This document shows, piece by piece, positions 47,439 through 59,900 of a stretch of DNA of 64,000 nt (position 1 is the first letter of the stretch; each line of letters opens with the position of its first letter). A program made the position numbers and the translations under genes. The stretch spans positions 310,001-374,000 of the forward strand of contig DF236962.1 of the NCBI GenBank assembly GCA_000708835.1. Direction: 5' to 3'. The notes below the pieces were generated by a model, which worked only from the letters and a program-made list of their open reading frames with translations, ran no database searches and was not told the DNA's origin. The stretch comes from Klebsormidium nitens. Lineage: Eukaryota; Streptophyta; Klebsormidiophyceae; Klebsormidiales; Klebsormidiaceae.

Positions 47439-50426
47439 CTACGGCTCCGCAAGTCTCCAGCACCGCCCCTGCCGCACGGCCTCTGCCTGATACTCTGCCT
47501 GTCTCTTGATCATTTCGCCAAAGCTATCCAGGACCCCCTCGATGTCGTCCACGAGCGCCGGCTCGATCAATTGGAGGGCCCACGCACCCGACTCCAGGGT
47601 CGACAGGTACTCTTTCTTGGGCTCCTTCCGCAAATTCCGGTAACGGCTGGTGCGCTTCCCGAGCGGCAGCTTGTACTGGGGCAGGCTGTGCAGCCACCCG
47701 TGCTCGTGGTACACCCGGGTCGCTTTCGACCAGGTACCGTCGATCAGGATCAGCTGGTCGGGAGGCGCCTCCGGAAACGCCATGGGCGCCCTCTCGGGAC
47801 GGTTCTGGGTTTTCGGTTTGAGGGGCTCCGCAGCTTCTAAGGCGCCCAACTCTACGGCAGGGGTTGGCAGCGTTGCAGCGGCGTTCGAGGCTCTTCCGAC
47901 GGATGAAAGGCAATCTTCTGAGGTTCCTAACGAGGCAGCCCCCAGCTGCTGAGTGACGTCATCGATGACGGCAGAACCGAAACCCTCAGTCGACTCGAGC
48001 GCAGCCCCGAGCTGCTTCTCGACTACCCCGGACATGCCCCCCGATTCGTTTGAGCTTCCACCAATATTGGACGCCCCGGGCAGCACATCGCAGCCCGTCG
48101 TCGCCGGGACCTTGTTATCCAAAGAGGGGAGGGCTGGCGAGAAGGGCGAGGACTGCACGGCGAGCCCCCAAAACTGGGCCGCCTCTAGTAAATCGACGGA
48201 TTGTGGCCCCGGGAACAGGACGGCGGTGCCCGGAGTAAGCTCGATCCCCGGGGGGGGAGCGAACGTGGGGTATCGGACCTTGCGGCCTGACTTGTCGCGC
48301 TCCCATCGAACTTCCTGGACCTCGGGCTCTAGTTGCGCGGCGGTGATTGCTGGATCCAATAAGGACCCGTTTGCCTCCCCTGAGGCTCCGGACTCTGCTG
48401 GCAAAGAATCCCCCCCGAGAGGGATGCCAGCAACCTGGTCTAAAGCTTCCCCAGTCGAGCCCTTCCCGGGCGTGCTACCTGGCTTTTCACCTGTGGGCGC
48501 TTCCGAAGGTTTGTGCGACTCGATGCGTGCAGAAGCGGGTACAGGAGAACTTGCAGACAACTGGCTGACGCTGCTATTGGTGGGTGCGCTATCCAAGCTT
48601 AAGTCTCTGCTACTGGCCAAATCTTCCTTCCTGTTTTCGCTAGCATGCTCTGATGGACCTGGGGGAGTGTCGGCTGAAGTTGACGCATGCTCCTCCGCTC
48701 TTGCGAGTGCCCGCGCCCGTGCGCGCTCTTTCCGGGAGAAGGGAGGTTTCAACCAGGGCAGGCCTGAGCCCAACTCCTTGACAACCACCACCTCAACGTT
48801 CTCGAAACCCAGCTTGGCAAAGCGGACAGACCCCTGCAAAGGGAATCGCATAGTTCGGTCCTATATTGATGGAAGAATACTAAGCGAGACATGAAGCAAG
48901 CGTCTGACGCCAGTATAGATTGGTTAGCTGAAAGTTCGGAGGCAAGACACAAACAGGCAATCAACGATATGACAAACCAACCCCGGAGGATACGTATCCA
49001 GCAAGGCACCTGCCATGAACAAGATACCACAGACTCCCTGTGAAAAGCTTACAAAACTAGACACGAACGTGCTCGTTTCATTGACAATCAAGGAACCACT
49101 GACGCTAAGTTGTGCCAAAACGCATAGGCCACCAACTCATGGACCTGGCTCCATCAAGCTGCACTTTGTGAACTTGTAGTTGCTCTCTCACTTGCAGCAA
49201 GATGACACAATGGATAGTAACACAATGTTTAATTCCAAATATTACGTCAGCAAGCTGCTGNNNNNNNNNNNNNNNNNNNNAGTCTGGAACAGAGAAAGCA
49301 GATGCTACTCCTGCCAGAGGAATGCACTCTGATGAGAGGGTGGTGTGAGGACGCCCTTGAACTTTGGCAGGCCTGAAGTGATACTGAAGTCTTTGCTGCA
49401 ATTTCCCTTCTGTGCACTGCGGCAAACGCGTTGCTGTGGTAGCCTAAAGGAGAGCTACCAGCTGTGATACCAGCCATAACCTACATTTGTTCAACATGGT
49501 TTAAGGAGAGTTTCACCATACAAAATTAGCAAGTTTGCGGTGGGACCAGAACTCACCAGCGGGTGCTTTCTCTCCTTGTAGTGCTGCAGCACCACCAGCT
49601 TGGTCTTGTTCGCCACCTTGGCCTTCGGTATAGTCGCACAGATGCACACCACCGCCGGCTTCTGGCACTGCTTGCAGAAAGGCCGCTTCGCAGACGCCCC
49701 CAGTGCGGGCTCGACAACCCCTTCTGCTGCCGAGCACTGCTGACTGCTTAGCAGCGCCTCCTCTGTTCCTCCATTTATGTCCGCAATGCTCTCACTGGCG
49801 GATGCCCTATGCTCATTCACTTTGGAATGGACCCCTCCCTCGCCCTGGGTTTGATTGAACACACCGATCCCAGGATACGGTGCATTGGTTTCAAGGACCG
49901 AACTACCACCGCAAGTGCTTTCACTTATGGTCGTGTCCTTCATGTTGGGAACACAAGGACGGCTCCCTGAAAGTGGAGCTTCACCAAAGCTTGCCCCATT
50001 ACACTGGCCGTTCTTTTCATGAAACTCTTCTATTGAGTCCACTCCTGTGACGGACTCCGATGGCATCTCTGCGGCCAGAGCGCCCCCCTTTTGTTCACTT
50101 GCCAATGCCAAGACGTTCCTTTTGCTGAAGCCTGCAGGCAGGCAGCTGATGAAGCGACTCTTCCAAATTACATGCTCGCCACCAGCAGGAGAGCGCCTGG
50201 AAGAAACTTTCTTGATGTTAGTGGATGGTCCGCCACTCTGCTGATCGCCACTACTTGCCAGAAAGTCTCGTGTGAGAAACCCGGCAACACTTCCGCCCAC
50301 ACTGCCCCTTACTCGAGCTGCCACCACCGCCCTACTTGGGGTTGCCGTGCACCGGCTTGAGGTGAGCATGGAGAACGAAGCACGCACAGAAAGTGTGGGT
50401 GCGCTTGGCCACAGGAGGCCCAGCAT
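47439..50426 (-). CDS. DTW-domain tRNA-uridine aminocarboxypropyltransferase (DTWD2/TapT-like)
   Basis: Two exons on the minus strand, 50426-49557 and 48833-47439, giving 754 residues. The first ATG (50426) begins a Ser/Arg/Ala-rich leader, perhaps organellar. Near the end of exon 1 is the family zinc-binding-like signature FCKQCQKPAVVCICATIPKA, then KLVVLQHYKERKHPL. The splice joins GSVRFAKLGFENVEVVVV. Late in exon 2 come LILIDGTWSKATRVYHEHGW and YRNLRKEPKKEYLSTLES, the DTW core (here GTW). Relatives use S-adenosylmethionine to make acp3U in the tRNA D-loop or variable region. A low-complexity insertion of about 250 residues (rich in Ser, Pro, Glu, Gly and Ala) splits the domain halves, and a second disordered segment precedes it. 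The intron carries a run of N. Identity is secure; tRNA target position is not. Confidence 0.88.
49261..49280. other. Assembly gap (20 N)
   Basis: A run of exactly 20 N inside the single intron of the DTW-domain gene. The true gap size is unknown. Because both flanking exons join in phase at conserved family residues, no coding sequence needs to be missing. Confidence 0.98.
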
Positions 50427-50944
50427 CTGCACTACGGTATCCTAGAACTTGAAGCTTGGAACTTGAAGCAGAGGTTTGCAGAACTGCTCTCAGACACCTC
50501 AACTTCTGAGCAGCTCAAAAAAACATTGTCAAATTTTGTAGATTTAAATGATATATCCGGATGAAAAGGCAGCTGACGTCGTTAGCATGTCCGCACCACT
50601 GGTTTTGAATAGTTATGGACACCGACCGACTTGAGCGTGCAGTAAAACCGGCATCAGGAACGGCAGTCATAGGCGGTGAAAAGCATTCCGAAAATACTTC
50701 TGATTTCAGGACAGGAGCATTTCACCTTGAAGTTGATGGCAGCGAAGCCAAATTAGGGGGCAGCATTGCAACCAACCATTGGTGCGCCATCAACAGGCCG
50801 AGCTTCAGAAGCAGCTAGTCAAGTTACAGGGGTGGAACAGGTTGCAAAAAAGAGGGGCTCCTTCGATTTCTCCTGCCACAATTGCAGCATCTAAGCAGAC
50901 AGACCGCAGAGAGTCCTGAGCTCATTGTTGGCACTTGGCTGGCC
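50427..50944. promoter_or_regulatory. Compact head-to-head promoter of DTW gene and Ku70
   Basis: Only 518 bases separate the two start codons on opposite strands, so the genes probably share a bidirectional promoter. A TGACGTCG site (50574-50581) with an ACGT core lies in it. No TATA box was obvious. Confidence 0.5.
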
Positions 50945-53900
50945 ATGGATGATTATGAGGGAGAGGGGTTGTTTGATGATGAAGAAGGAAACGAGAATGA
51001 AGGTTTCGAGGTAAGTTCGGTGCACAACTGTGCCTGTTGAATTACTGTGTTTTCTCTGTTATCTTCCATGACCAATTCTCTTTTCTGTCTCTATTTCTTA
51101 GGAGGAGGATGGGGTGGTGATGCAGCTAGAGTGTCGATCAGGCTGGGCACCCGCTTTGCGAGCTACCATACTTACGGTTGCTGACAGACGTGGCATAGCA
51201 ATATTGACCCTGCATGTAATTTCTTCCAGAACTATAGCTATAGCTCATTCTGCAGTTCCTGCACACCCTTTACTGAGCAAGCCTGATGAGAAGCTACTGT
51301 CTTTCCCACTTCCCAGCTCACCTCAGGGGGAAAGGAGAGGGTCATCTACTTGGTCGATTGTCATCCGCACATGTTCCTTCGAACCAATGACGAGGAGGTA
51401 AGATTCTCACATTCACAATCTTGTCATGGTCCTTCCTGAAAGAATCCTGATTGATGAATCCTAGATCAGTGGTGCCTTGATCATACCACAACATTGTTTG
51501 GCTTGTAATGCATTCGAGCTTTCTAATAGCCACTGTGATCATAGGCCCCAATTAGCAGGTATGTAGACATTGGACAGGATCGACGTTGGTTCATGCAGGA
51601 GGATGCGAAGACTTTCTTTGACGCGGCGATGGAGGCCATTGCGTCAGACTTGAAGAACAAGATCATTAGTCAGGCCAGTGACGAAACGGGACTCTGCTTC
51701 TTCAACACGGTGAGGGGCTGGCCCTCTTTTTTCCTTTGTGTGCGGGAGACAAGGTGACTTGTGCTCTCTGATTCCCGCCTGGTCTCCTCGCAAGCACAAA
51801 GGTGACGTCGGTTTTATTGCAAGCCCCTTTGCATTTGAGATTTGCTGATCCTGGCTGTTCTTGTCCTCATCTACTAATCATTGAAAGAAAACGAATGAAT
51901 GATCCAGGTACCTGCAATAATGAGAAGGAAGGTCAGGAAGTTCCAATGAGTCAGCTCAACGTATTTTTGAAACTTCAGCATAAGTTACACTCTAGAACTC
52001 TTGTGTGCGTTTTCTTAGAAAGCTTTTGAATATCATGCAGCGGGAGAAGAAGAACGTGCATGGCTGGGATGGCATCTACATCTTTCAGGTACGTTTCAGC
52101 AAAGCTTGTCAGTGATTGAGTTGCCGTGTAACTTTATGCAATGCTCTCAAATCCACTGTTTTGTTTGCTTTTATTGTCTGGGCCGATGTTCTGTGGCCGA
52201 GACTCTGCAAATTGAAATCGCTTTTCCTCTTGATTGATCGACCTCTGATTACAGGATTGATGTTCGTCTCCAGGAGTGTGATGTGCCGTCAGCTCAACGC
52301 ATTGAAGAGGTCTCAAAGATCAGCAGTGAGCTACAATTCTTGCCTGTCACATGAGTCACCCCTTAGATTCGTGCTTCTGGTGCTTAGACGCTTTTTGTAC
52401 AGGCTTGCCTGCAAATGCTCAATTTTCGCCTGATGCGTTATTGGAATAGCCTCGACTCTCTTGCTCTTTCCTGTGCGAGTAAAACTTATTTTCTCCACCT
52501 TGATCCTTCCAGGTGATGTGAAAGATTTGTCTTGTTGTGGGAGTTTTGTTGGCTAGTTCGCAACTTACAGACACAATCTGTTGATGGAGTACCTGTAGTA
52601 GTTCCTGTTTTTACCCCTCAACGCTATCGTATGACAGAACAATACTGTCACCATGCTTGCCAGTGCCTTGAAGCAAAACGGTGCGCTGCCTGTCATTGCA
52701 AAAATCACCTTCGTATGGATTCACTGGTTTTGGCGACTTCATTCGTTGCAGGGGACTTCGAAGCGAGCATTGGGGCCAGAAAACAAGCCCAGGCTGCGAC
52801 AATCAACCCGGTGTATCATGCGCTGTTTACAGCACAGTCAATGATGCAGAGGTGCGTCACCAAGACCTTTCACCGTTGAGAAGCTAGGTAGCAAAAAATG
52901 AAACTTGCATAAGATTCTGGACGTTACTCTTGGCAGGTCTGCATCTGAGGACTTTGAATTGAAGCCCAGCCCGATTGGAAGATTTAGTTTTTGGTTCCGC
53001 TTGAGCCACCGTTCAATCCTTGAGAGCATGCCTTCATCCTCGCACTGAGTGAGACATGCCCGCAGGTTACTTATCGAGTGTGGCTGGTTGATAATAGACC
53101 AGAAGTCACCTCAGGGAGGTCATATTTCTTGAGGAAACCGAGCTCGATGTCATCGACCTAGTTCAATGCTTGCGTACAAGGCAGCAAAGAGCGTCAGGAT
53201 GATGCTCACCTCAATCCTCATTGCACCCCAGTGCAAGCAAGCTGGGCGTCAAGCGCGTCCTCATCTTCACCAACAACGACGACCCCCTGGCTGAGGTCAG
53301 CGCCGCCGAGCAGCGCAGCATGCGCAACCAGACTATCGCCAAGGCTCGGGTAGGCCCCCAGTGGTTGAACATTTTGCTTCGTTTGGTCCTCAGTACGAAA
53401 TAAAAGCAAGCGTCGCTGCCAGAGCTCGACGAAGTTTGTCGTTTTCTCATCGAACCTAGGAATATTCGCGTACTAAGATGGTTCTCCTGGAAGCTTGACG
53501 TGGGACAGTTCTCTCGAGAAAAGTTGCCTTCGAGCTCACTTCAGCCATCTTTTTCGCTCCACATCGGTCAGCAGATCCCAGCTACGTACCACAAGCAGAC
53601 TTTGCTGTTTGCCGGATGTTGCAGTGATCAATCGATCCTGTCATCTGACACCCTTACATCCAGTTCGATCCGAACAATCTCCGATGCACCTGTCTCCTCT
53701 TCTGTTTCGGTCAAGTAGAAACAAATGTTGTCCTCTCTGGCGGTACAAGCTGCGACTTGTAACAGCTGCAAGAAAGTGTAAGAAGCAAAAAAGTCGCTAT
53801 ATTGCAGGACATGGTTGATAGCAATATCTCCATCGAGCTGCTCCCAATGAGCCGGCCTGGAGAGGAGTTCGACATCCGGTTGCTTTACAAGGTAAACCGG

Positions 53901-56900
53901 CCCTCCAATCGGCCTTGCAACAAGGTCTCGAGTTCTGAGCCCTCAAGCGCACTGAAGGGGGCGAGAGTTGTCATAGTTTTTTCTCCTCTCAGGTAGTATG
54001 AGCGTGACTCGGTAATTGAACAATCTCCTTGCGAATGACGAAGTACGTTAAGGCAAGCAGCGAGCTTCAGCCGAAGTGGAACCATACGACACTGATGCAG
54101 TCTGGTTGGTAGGGCGAGTGTACGGCGGCCCATCTCAATTCAAACCGTAGTTGCTCATCTAGTTGGCTCCTTTTTGCCGCTCGTGCGGGAAGCGAAGGAG
54201 GATCGTTCTCTCCCGCATCGTGTCGGGTTCGTCAATCTGGTCTCTTACAGACATTGCTTTCTGCAGGACGTCATGTCGGAAGGGGAGGAGGACGACCCAT
54301 CCAACTTTATAGTGAGCGCACAAGCCAAGTGAGTTTCGAGACCTCAGCTCTGTCATCTCGTGTGGCACCAAGATTCTTGTAGCTCGTGCGGATTGACCAC
54401 TGCCAAAAACGCAGATGCTGCGGCGAGGCGAAACGTCGTTCCCCGCAGTTTCAAGCTGACGTAGTGCGTCTGGCTATACCTCTACGCCTTCCTTGTTCAT
54501 CTCCGAGCTGATTAGGGTTGAAAGCAAGAACCCTCACAAACCTTCTGAATGAAGCCAATGCCCTTCTAAAAACGTCCGGGTCAACTGTCCTCCGGGAACG
54601 CGGGAGTGAGGTGTGAATTGTATCGGCCCCGTGGCCGGTCTTTGGAACGGACCATCTTGTACGGCGGGTTCCGAATCCACGCTTGCAGCTTGATCGTGGA
54701 ACAAGATCAGATGTAGAATTGAAGAACACAACTCTGACTCGGACACGGTTTCGAAATAATTTACTAGAACCGTGAGTATTGTGCAGGTTTGAGGACATGC
54801 TGTCGACCGTGCGGAAGAAGATGCTGAAGAAGCGGGTCCAGCGGAAGATGACCCTTGCGATCGCGCCCGGCGTGGAGGTGGGCATGAACCTGTACGCGCT
54901 CATCCGCACGACGCGACCATGTGAGGCCGCCCTGCAACACTTGCCGCTTTGTGTTCCCTCGGAAATTTACGAATATATCTTGCCGACAGGTCGGTAGACA
55001 GGATGCGCAGTCTCGACTGCGGCAATTGTCGTGCTCACCTCCGGAATATAAAACGGAGAAAGGCTGCATTTTCTAAGGTTGTCCGGTGGACTGCAAACTT
55101 GCCTCCCTCTCCTTCGCGACGGCGCTGACAAAAGCGTAAGGAGTCGAACAAAGGGAAAAGTATACGATACTTACGATACTTTTCAAGTGATCACAGCCTG
55201 GTTTGAAGCTCATTCACTCTTTGACTGAACATCTCCAAAGACAGTCATGACACGGTCATCTATGGAAGATTTATTGCCTACTTGTGTGTTTGCAGCGCGA
55301 GCCGGGACCCTAGACTCTCGGACGCAGCAGCCGCTCAAGGTACATACTTGCTCCTTTCTGTCTACAACAGTGCTCGTTCGCATCGAGCTTTTTCTTACCC
55401 AACACCCCTCTTCTGTTTGCTAAAGAATGCGATCGAGCATCGTTTGTGTATTGACGGTCACCCGTCTCTGTCGGTCCTGCGGAATTAGAAGCAACTGAAC
55501 GATGCTCGTAGACATTGTCGTGCGTCGATGACAGCCATGCTTATGTCTCCTGCTCACATGCCTTTCTCTGCGGACTCAGTGCCTGACTGTTGCTGTGCCG
55601 TTCATCCAGGTCGAGACGAAGTTCATCTGTGGCGACACGGGGGGAGAGTTGGACAAGCACACCATCCAGAAGTTCTACCCGTATGGCGCGTAAGTGACTT
55701 TCAGTCAAGGTCACTTTCCATCTAGGTAATACAGAAGCGTGACCTAGATTTCCGAAAACACCGTCTGCTTAAACTGAAGCTCGGCGATGCTACTGCTGAG
55801 TCAGTCAAATCAATCAAATGCAGTTGTGCATCACCAATGTTTGAGGCCTTTGGTTCGAAGCCGCAGCAGTGTGTGTTCTGCTACTAGGTTGGTCACGTCT
55901 GCACGACGAACGAAGTCAGCACACTGGTTGCTGGTTTGTAACGTTTTTCCAAGCGACGTTTGTTCATCGTGTTCGCAAAGCATCCCTGTCCTTGGTTGTT
56001 CAACGGACGCGCCAGGCGCCAGACGCTTGACAAGGTTGACCTTTGTCGCTTCGAAGTGGTCACCAAGCCGATTTACAGGCAACGCAACGAAGGGACGCCA
56101 AACGACGTTCAGCAACTCGTTCATAGCAAGCTTCGGCGCCCAAACAAATGTTCACTAACACATTACATATTCTCTTGACACAAGAAGCACTCGACCATCG
56201 CAACCTAGACTGAAGTACTCAACTATTTCCTCGCAGGGATAAGGTGGTGTTTAAGCAGGACGAGCTGCAGGAGATGCGGAAGCTGCGGGACCCCGGGCTG
56301 CAGCTGCTGGGGTTCAAACCGGTCGCGTGCCTCAAGCCGTACCACAACCTCAGTCCGCCCGGGTTCCTCTACCCGAGCGACGAGGTGAGAGATACGGCCG
56401 GAGACTTTTTAGGTTACTGGGAAGATTTCTGGAAAAGGAAAGGAGAAACGGAATCGGAAGTTCCTGAGAATGGAAGGTTGGAAGGAGACAATATTTACAA
56501 AAGGAGCCTGCCGGCGTTCCTCTATTCGAGCGACGAGGTGAGGCATGCGGGTGCACAGGTCGAGGTTCAGTAATTCCCGGAAGCTTTGAAAGCAGATGCG
56601 CAGGACAGTTGCTGTGGGTCACTGAAAAGAGTGGAGGGAAAGGCGTCAGGGAATAGGAAAGGGGTTCGAGTTGGGACAGATAGTTTGTTGAGTATCTGGG
56701 TGAAAGCGCGTTCAAAAGTAGAGGAGGTTTGCTTCGTTGGAAGCCGGCAGATAGAGAGCCCCTTTCTCGAGCCGTATGGTCGTGCAGGGCGATCTTTCTT
56801 TCTTTTTCTTTGGCAACTGGTGACGTACATGCAAGCACGCAGTGTCTGCTTGCGTGCACGTTATAAAAGAAAGATACGACGATGGACAGCTTTAAGCGTC

Positions 56901-59900
56901 TTTATTACGTTCGCTACGCAAATGACTTCATTTTAGGAGTAAGAGGTCATCGTTCAGAAGCGTTGTTGAGGGTGGAACATTCCTGAGGTTTCGTTTAGCT
57001 GGCCCTCGTTGCTTATCCAATTCCTCTGTTTTTTTTTGTTGTGCTTTAGTAGATGGGTTGTTCCTGTCGTCTCCGCAACCCCGTGTGAAAAGGCCCCACC
57101 GTAACCAGGGAGCACGCCTAAGCCGTCTCCGACGTGGCTCGTCGTTGACTCTTGCGTTTTGATTCCCAAGAAGAGTGGTGCTCTGCGTTGGGTGCGACCG
57201 CTGCCTGCTTCTTACCAGACGGGCTTGCCGCCTCCATACTTTCTTGAGGCTTCTCTTTCCTCGTTCTTGCAGAAAATATCTGGCAGCATCAAAGCCTTCA
57301 TTGCCCTGCACACAGCCATGGTCAAGTTTCAAAAGTGAGTCCTTTGGACGCTGAAGCGACTTGCTGAGTTCTTGCCCTTCCGAGTGACCCGCTAAGGGAA
57401 TCGTTGATTGATGATTCGGATACTCTGCGCCGTTTTTCATGGCTCTGAACACAGGCATGCAGCTTCCAAGAAGAAAGCCCTGTGACGCCAATCAGGATCG
57501 CCATCACTCATGACCAGGAGCAGTTTCAAGCGAGAAAGCAGTTGTGTTGGTCTTAGTGTCAGAAACGAATCTCGTGCAGCTACTGCAGGGATTTGGATGG
57601 AATTGCGTCGGGCCTTCGATAATTGCTTGCCCTGATAGAAAGGCTTTGCTTCCAATCTCCATCGGCTCCGAAATCTTGTTACAGTTGTGATCGTGAATCT
57701 GCGCCCAAGAAACCAATTTTGTTCAAGCTTTTTCCACACATGGTGCGCAGGTTCGCCGTCTGTAGCCACGTGCCCTCGATCCGTTCCAACGTCAAGCTAG
57801 TCGCGCTTGTCGCTCAGGTCAGTCTTGCAGTCGCGGAGTTGATTTCTTTTTTTCCGTCTCAAATGACACATAGAGACCGAACGAAGCAGAGACGTAATGC
57901 GCTCAAAGGAAGGCAATCTGTCGGCGATCCGGCTGATTCTTTCTTGGGGTGCCGTAGTTTACAGTGTCTGATTGTGAATGATGACAATGCAAGCCGCCTA
58001 CGTTGGGGCAGCGCCTACATCGGGGCAGCGCCTCCAACAAGCTTCGCGTACCGATATACAGAGCTTCTAACGAGAACAGTTGCAACGACTGAGTCATTGA
58101 AGATTTTCCTGGTGCATTCTCCTGTGCGTTCAGAGTAGTCTGGCTCTCGCGCCTCTTTTTCGCCTTTGATGACCGGGTAGCCGGTGAGTTTTTGAGCACT
58201 TTGGCCCTCGGTTTGAACGAGATGGTGGAGCAGGTACTCTTGAAGACCCTGAGAACACCGCTAGAGAGCCCTACTCCGTGTTCTAAGAATTGAGATTGTA
58301 AATAGGAGAGAGAAATTGAATGTGCTTACGCTGTGCCTTTGCTGGGCAGGAGCAAGTTGTGGACGAAAGCGGCGCGCAACTGGAGCCGGCCGGGTTTCAA
58401 CTCATCCCGCTGCCGTTCTCCAACGACATCCGGGACCCAGTCAAGGTACGTCGATTCTTCTTTCAGCTTGTGATTGTCGTCTATTCATCAAGTGGGTGTT
58501 TTATTTGTGCAGAAACGTTCTGACACGTCCATGTATTGTTCGCTTCGCTTTGTCTTACGATCGCATCCGTCCTGCGTCGCTTCGCTTATGGAGGAATCTC
58601 CTTTCCCTGGGATTCATCTAGTGGGATGGTTGCTGTAATCTTATGGGTATGGTATCCTAGCGGCCTCTTCGTTTTGCCAAATGTGTGCTGCCATCCGCTC
58701 GTTTTCGGTCTCACTCGAGTGGCTCCTATACTTGAAGCCGATGTTTCCTCTCTGGATATTGAGCTGGGAAAGAGAGTTCTATGCGGGTGAGGATCAGTCG
58801 CTTCTAAATGCGAACAATCCTTCCTGTTCGTTGAAAACCTGGAAATAAGCGGTTTACAGAAACAGGTGACCTCAGAAGTTCCCTCATCGCCTGCGGAAAT
58901 GAACAATGAGAGCAATTCATGATCACAGACAGTCAACCCTTTCTGGTCTTGATACGAAGGGAGGGCCTCTTGTTCTGCTCGTGAGACATTAATCACACTG
59001 ACTTGCTGTTCAGCAAGTAGTAGGGCGCATCTCAGAACTTTGCTCCTTCTAGGATCGAGGGCTCCCTGTTTGTGTGCAGCAAATTTTTCTTGTCGGGCGT
59101 ATCTCTTAATGAGAGCTACCTCTGAGAAACGAGAGCCCCTCTGTCTGTCTGCAGCACCACGCAAGCGAAGCGGGCCTCGCGCCGCGGGCCTCCCAGGAGC
59201 AGATTGACCGAGCGGCTGACCTCCTGAAGAAGATCGACCTGGGGAACACCTTCAGTGTGGTCCAAATAGCAAACCCTGGTGAGACTAGTAACCGAAAGCG
59301 GGAAAGCTGTTGCAGAGTCGTTCGTGCGGCCGCTCAGTGGGCCTTTGCAAGGCCTTTGGGCAGTCTTTGTAGCGGGCCTCGGGCCGGACCGACTGTGCTT
59401 TCAACTGTGACTCTGATTCGCAGTGGCTGTCAGCCTGACTTGGACAAATTTGCTTGCTTTCAGACCGACAAGCAAGACATAAGGACCTTAAAATCTTTTT
59501 CTGCAACCTTGGAAGCCGGGCGGCAAGTTAGCATGAAAACTACTAGCGTCAGGTTCAAAGTCTTCGAGAGCCAAGATGCGTCAGCCCGCGCATTTGTCGA
59601 TGCATCTGCCCTTCTGGAAAGTCCCGTGACCCCACAAAAGACTCCTCTTCTCGCCCCTCCTCTTCCATGTTCTTCTCGATCGTTCCGGGGTGGTTACATT
59701 CACCTTGTGTGAAGATTCCTTCCGAATCTGTACTGAGTCAATTCAACCTGACTACGTTGCTTGGTCATGTGCAGCTCTGCAAAAGCACTACGCGTCCCTC
59801 CAGGCGCTTGCGTTAGATGAGGACACAATCCCCGAGGTCGAAGACTGCACGCTGCCCGACGAGGAGGGCATTACCCGGTGAGCATCAGATACAACATTTT

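Noticed and set aside
47953-48894. 313-codon plus-strand frame
   Set aside because: Antisense shadow of exon 2 of the DTW-domain gene; Ser/Pro-rich composition mirrors the true strand.
51550-51598. Earlier start of Ku70 exon 4 at 51559
   Set aside because: It would leave one base out of phase. The AG at 51597-51598 gives phase 0 and follows a better tract.
52400-52440. Extra Ku70 exon after TTTTTGTACAG
   Set aside because: Reading it would break the phase into the next exon; joining 52325 directly to 52752 keeps the frame and fits the family.
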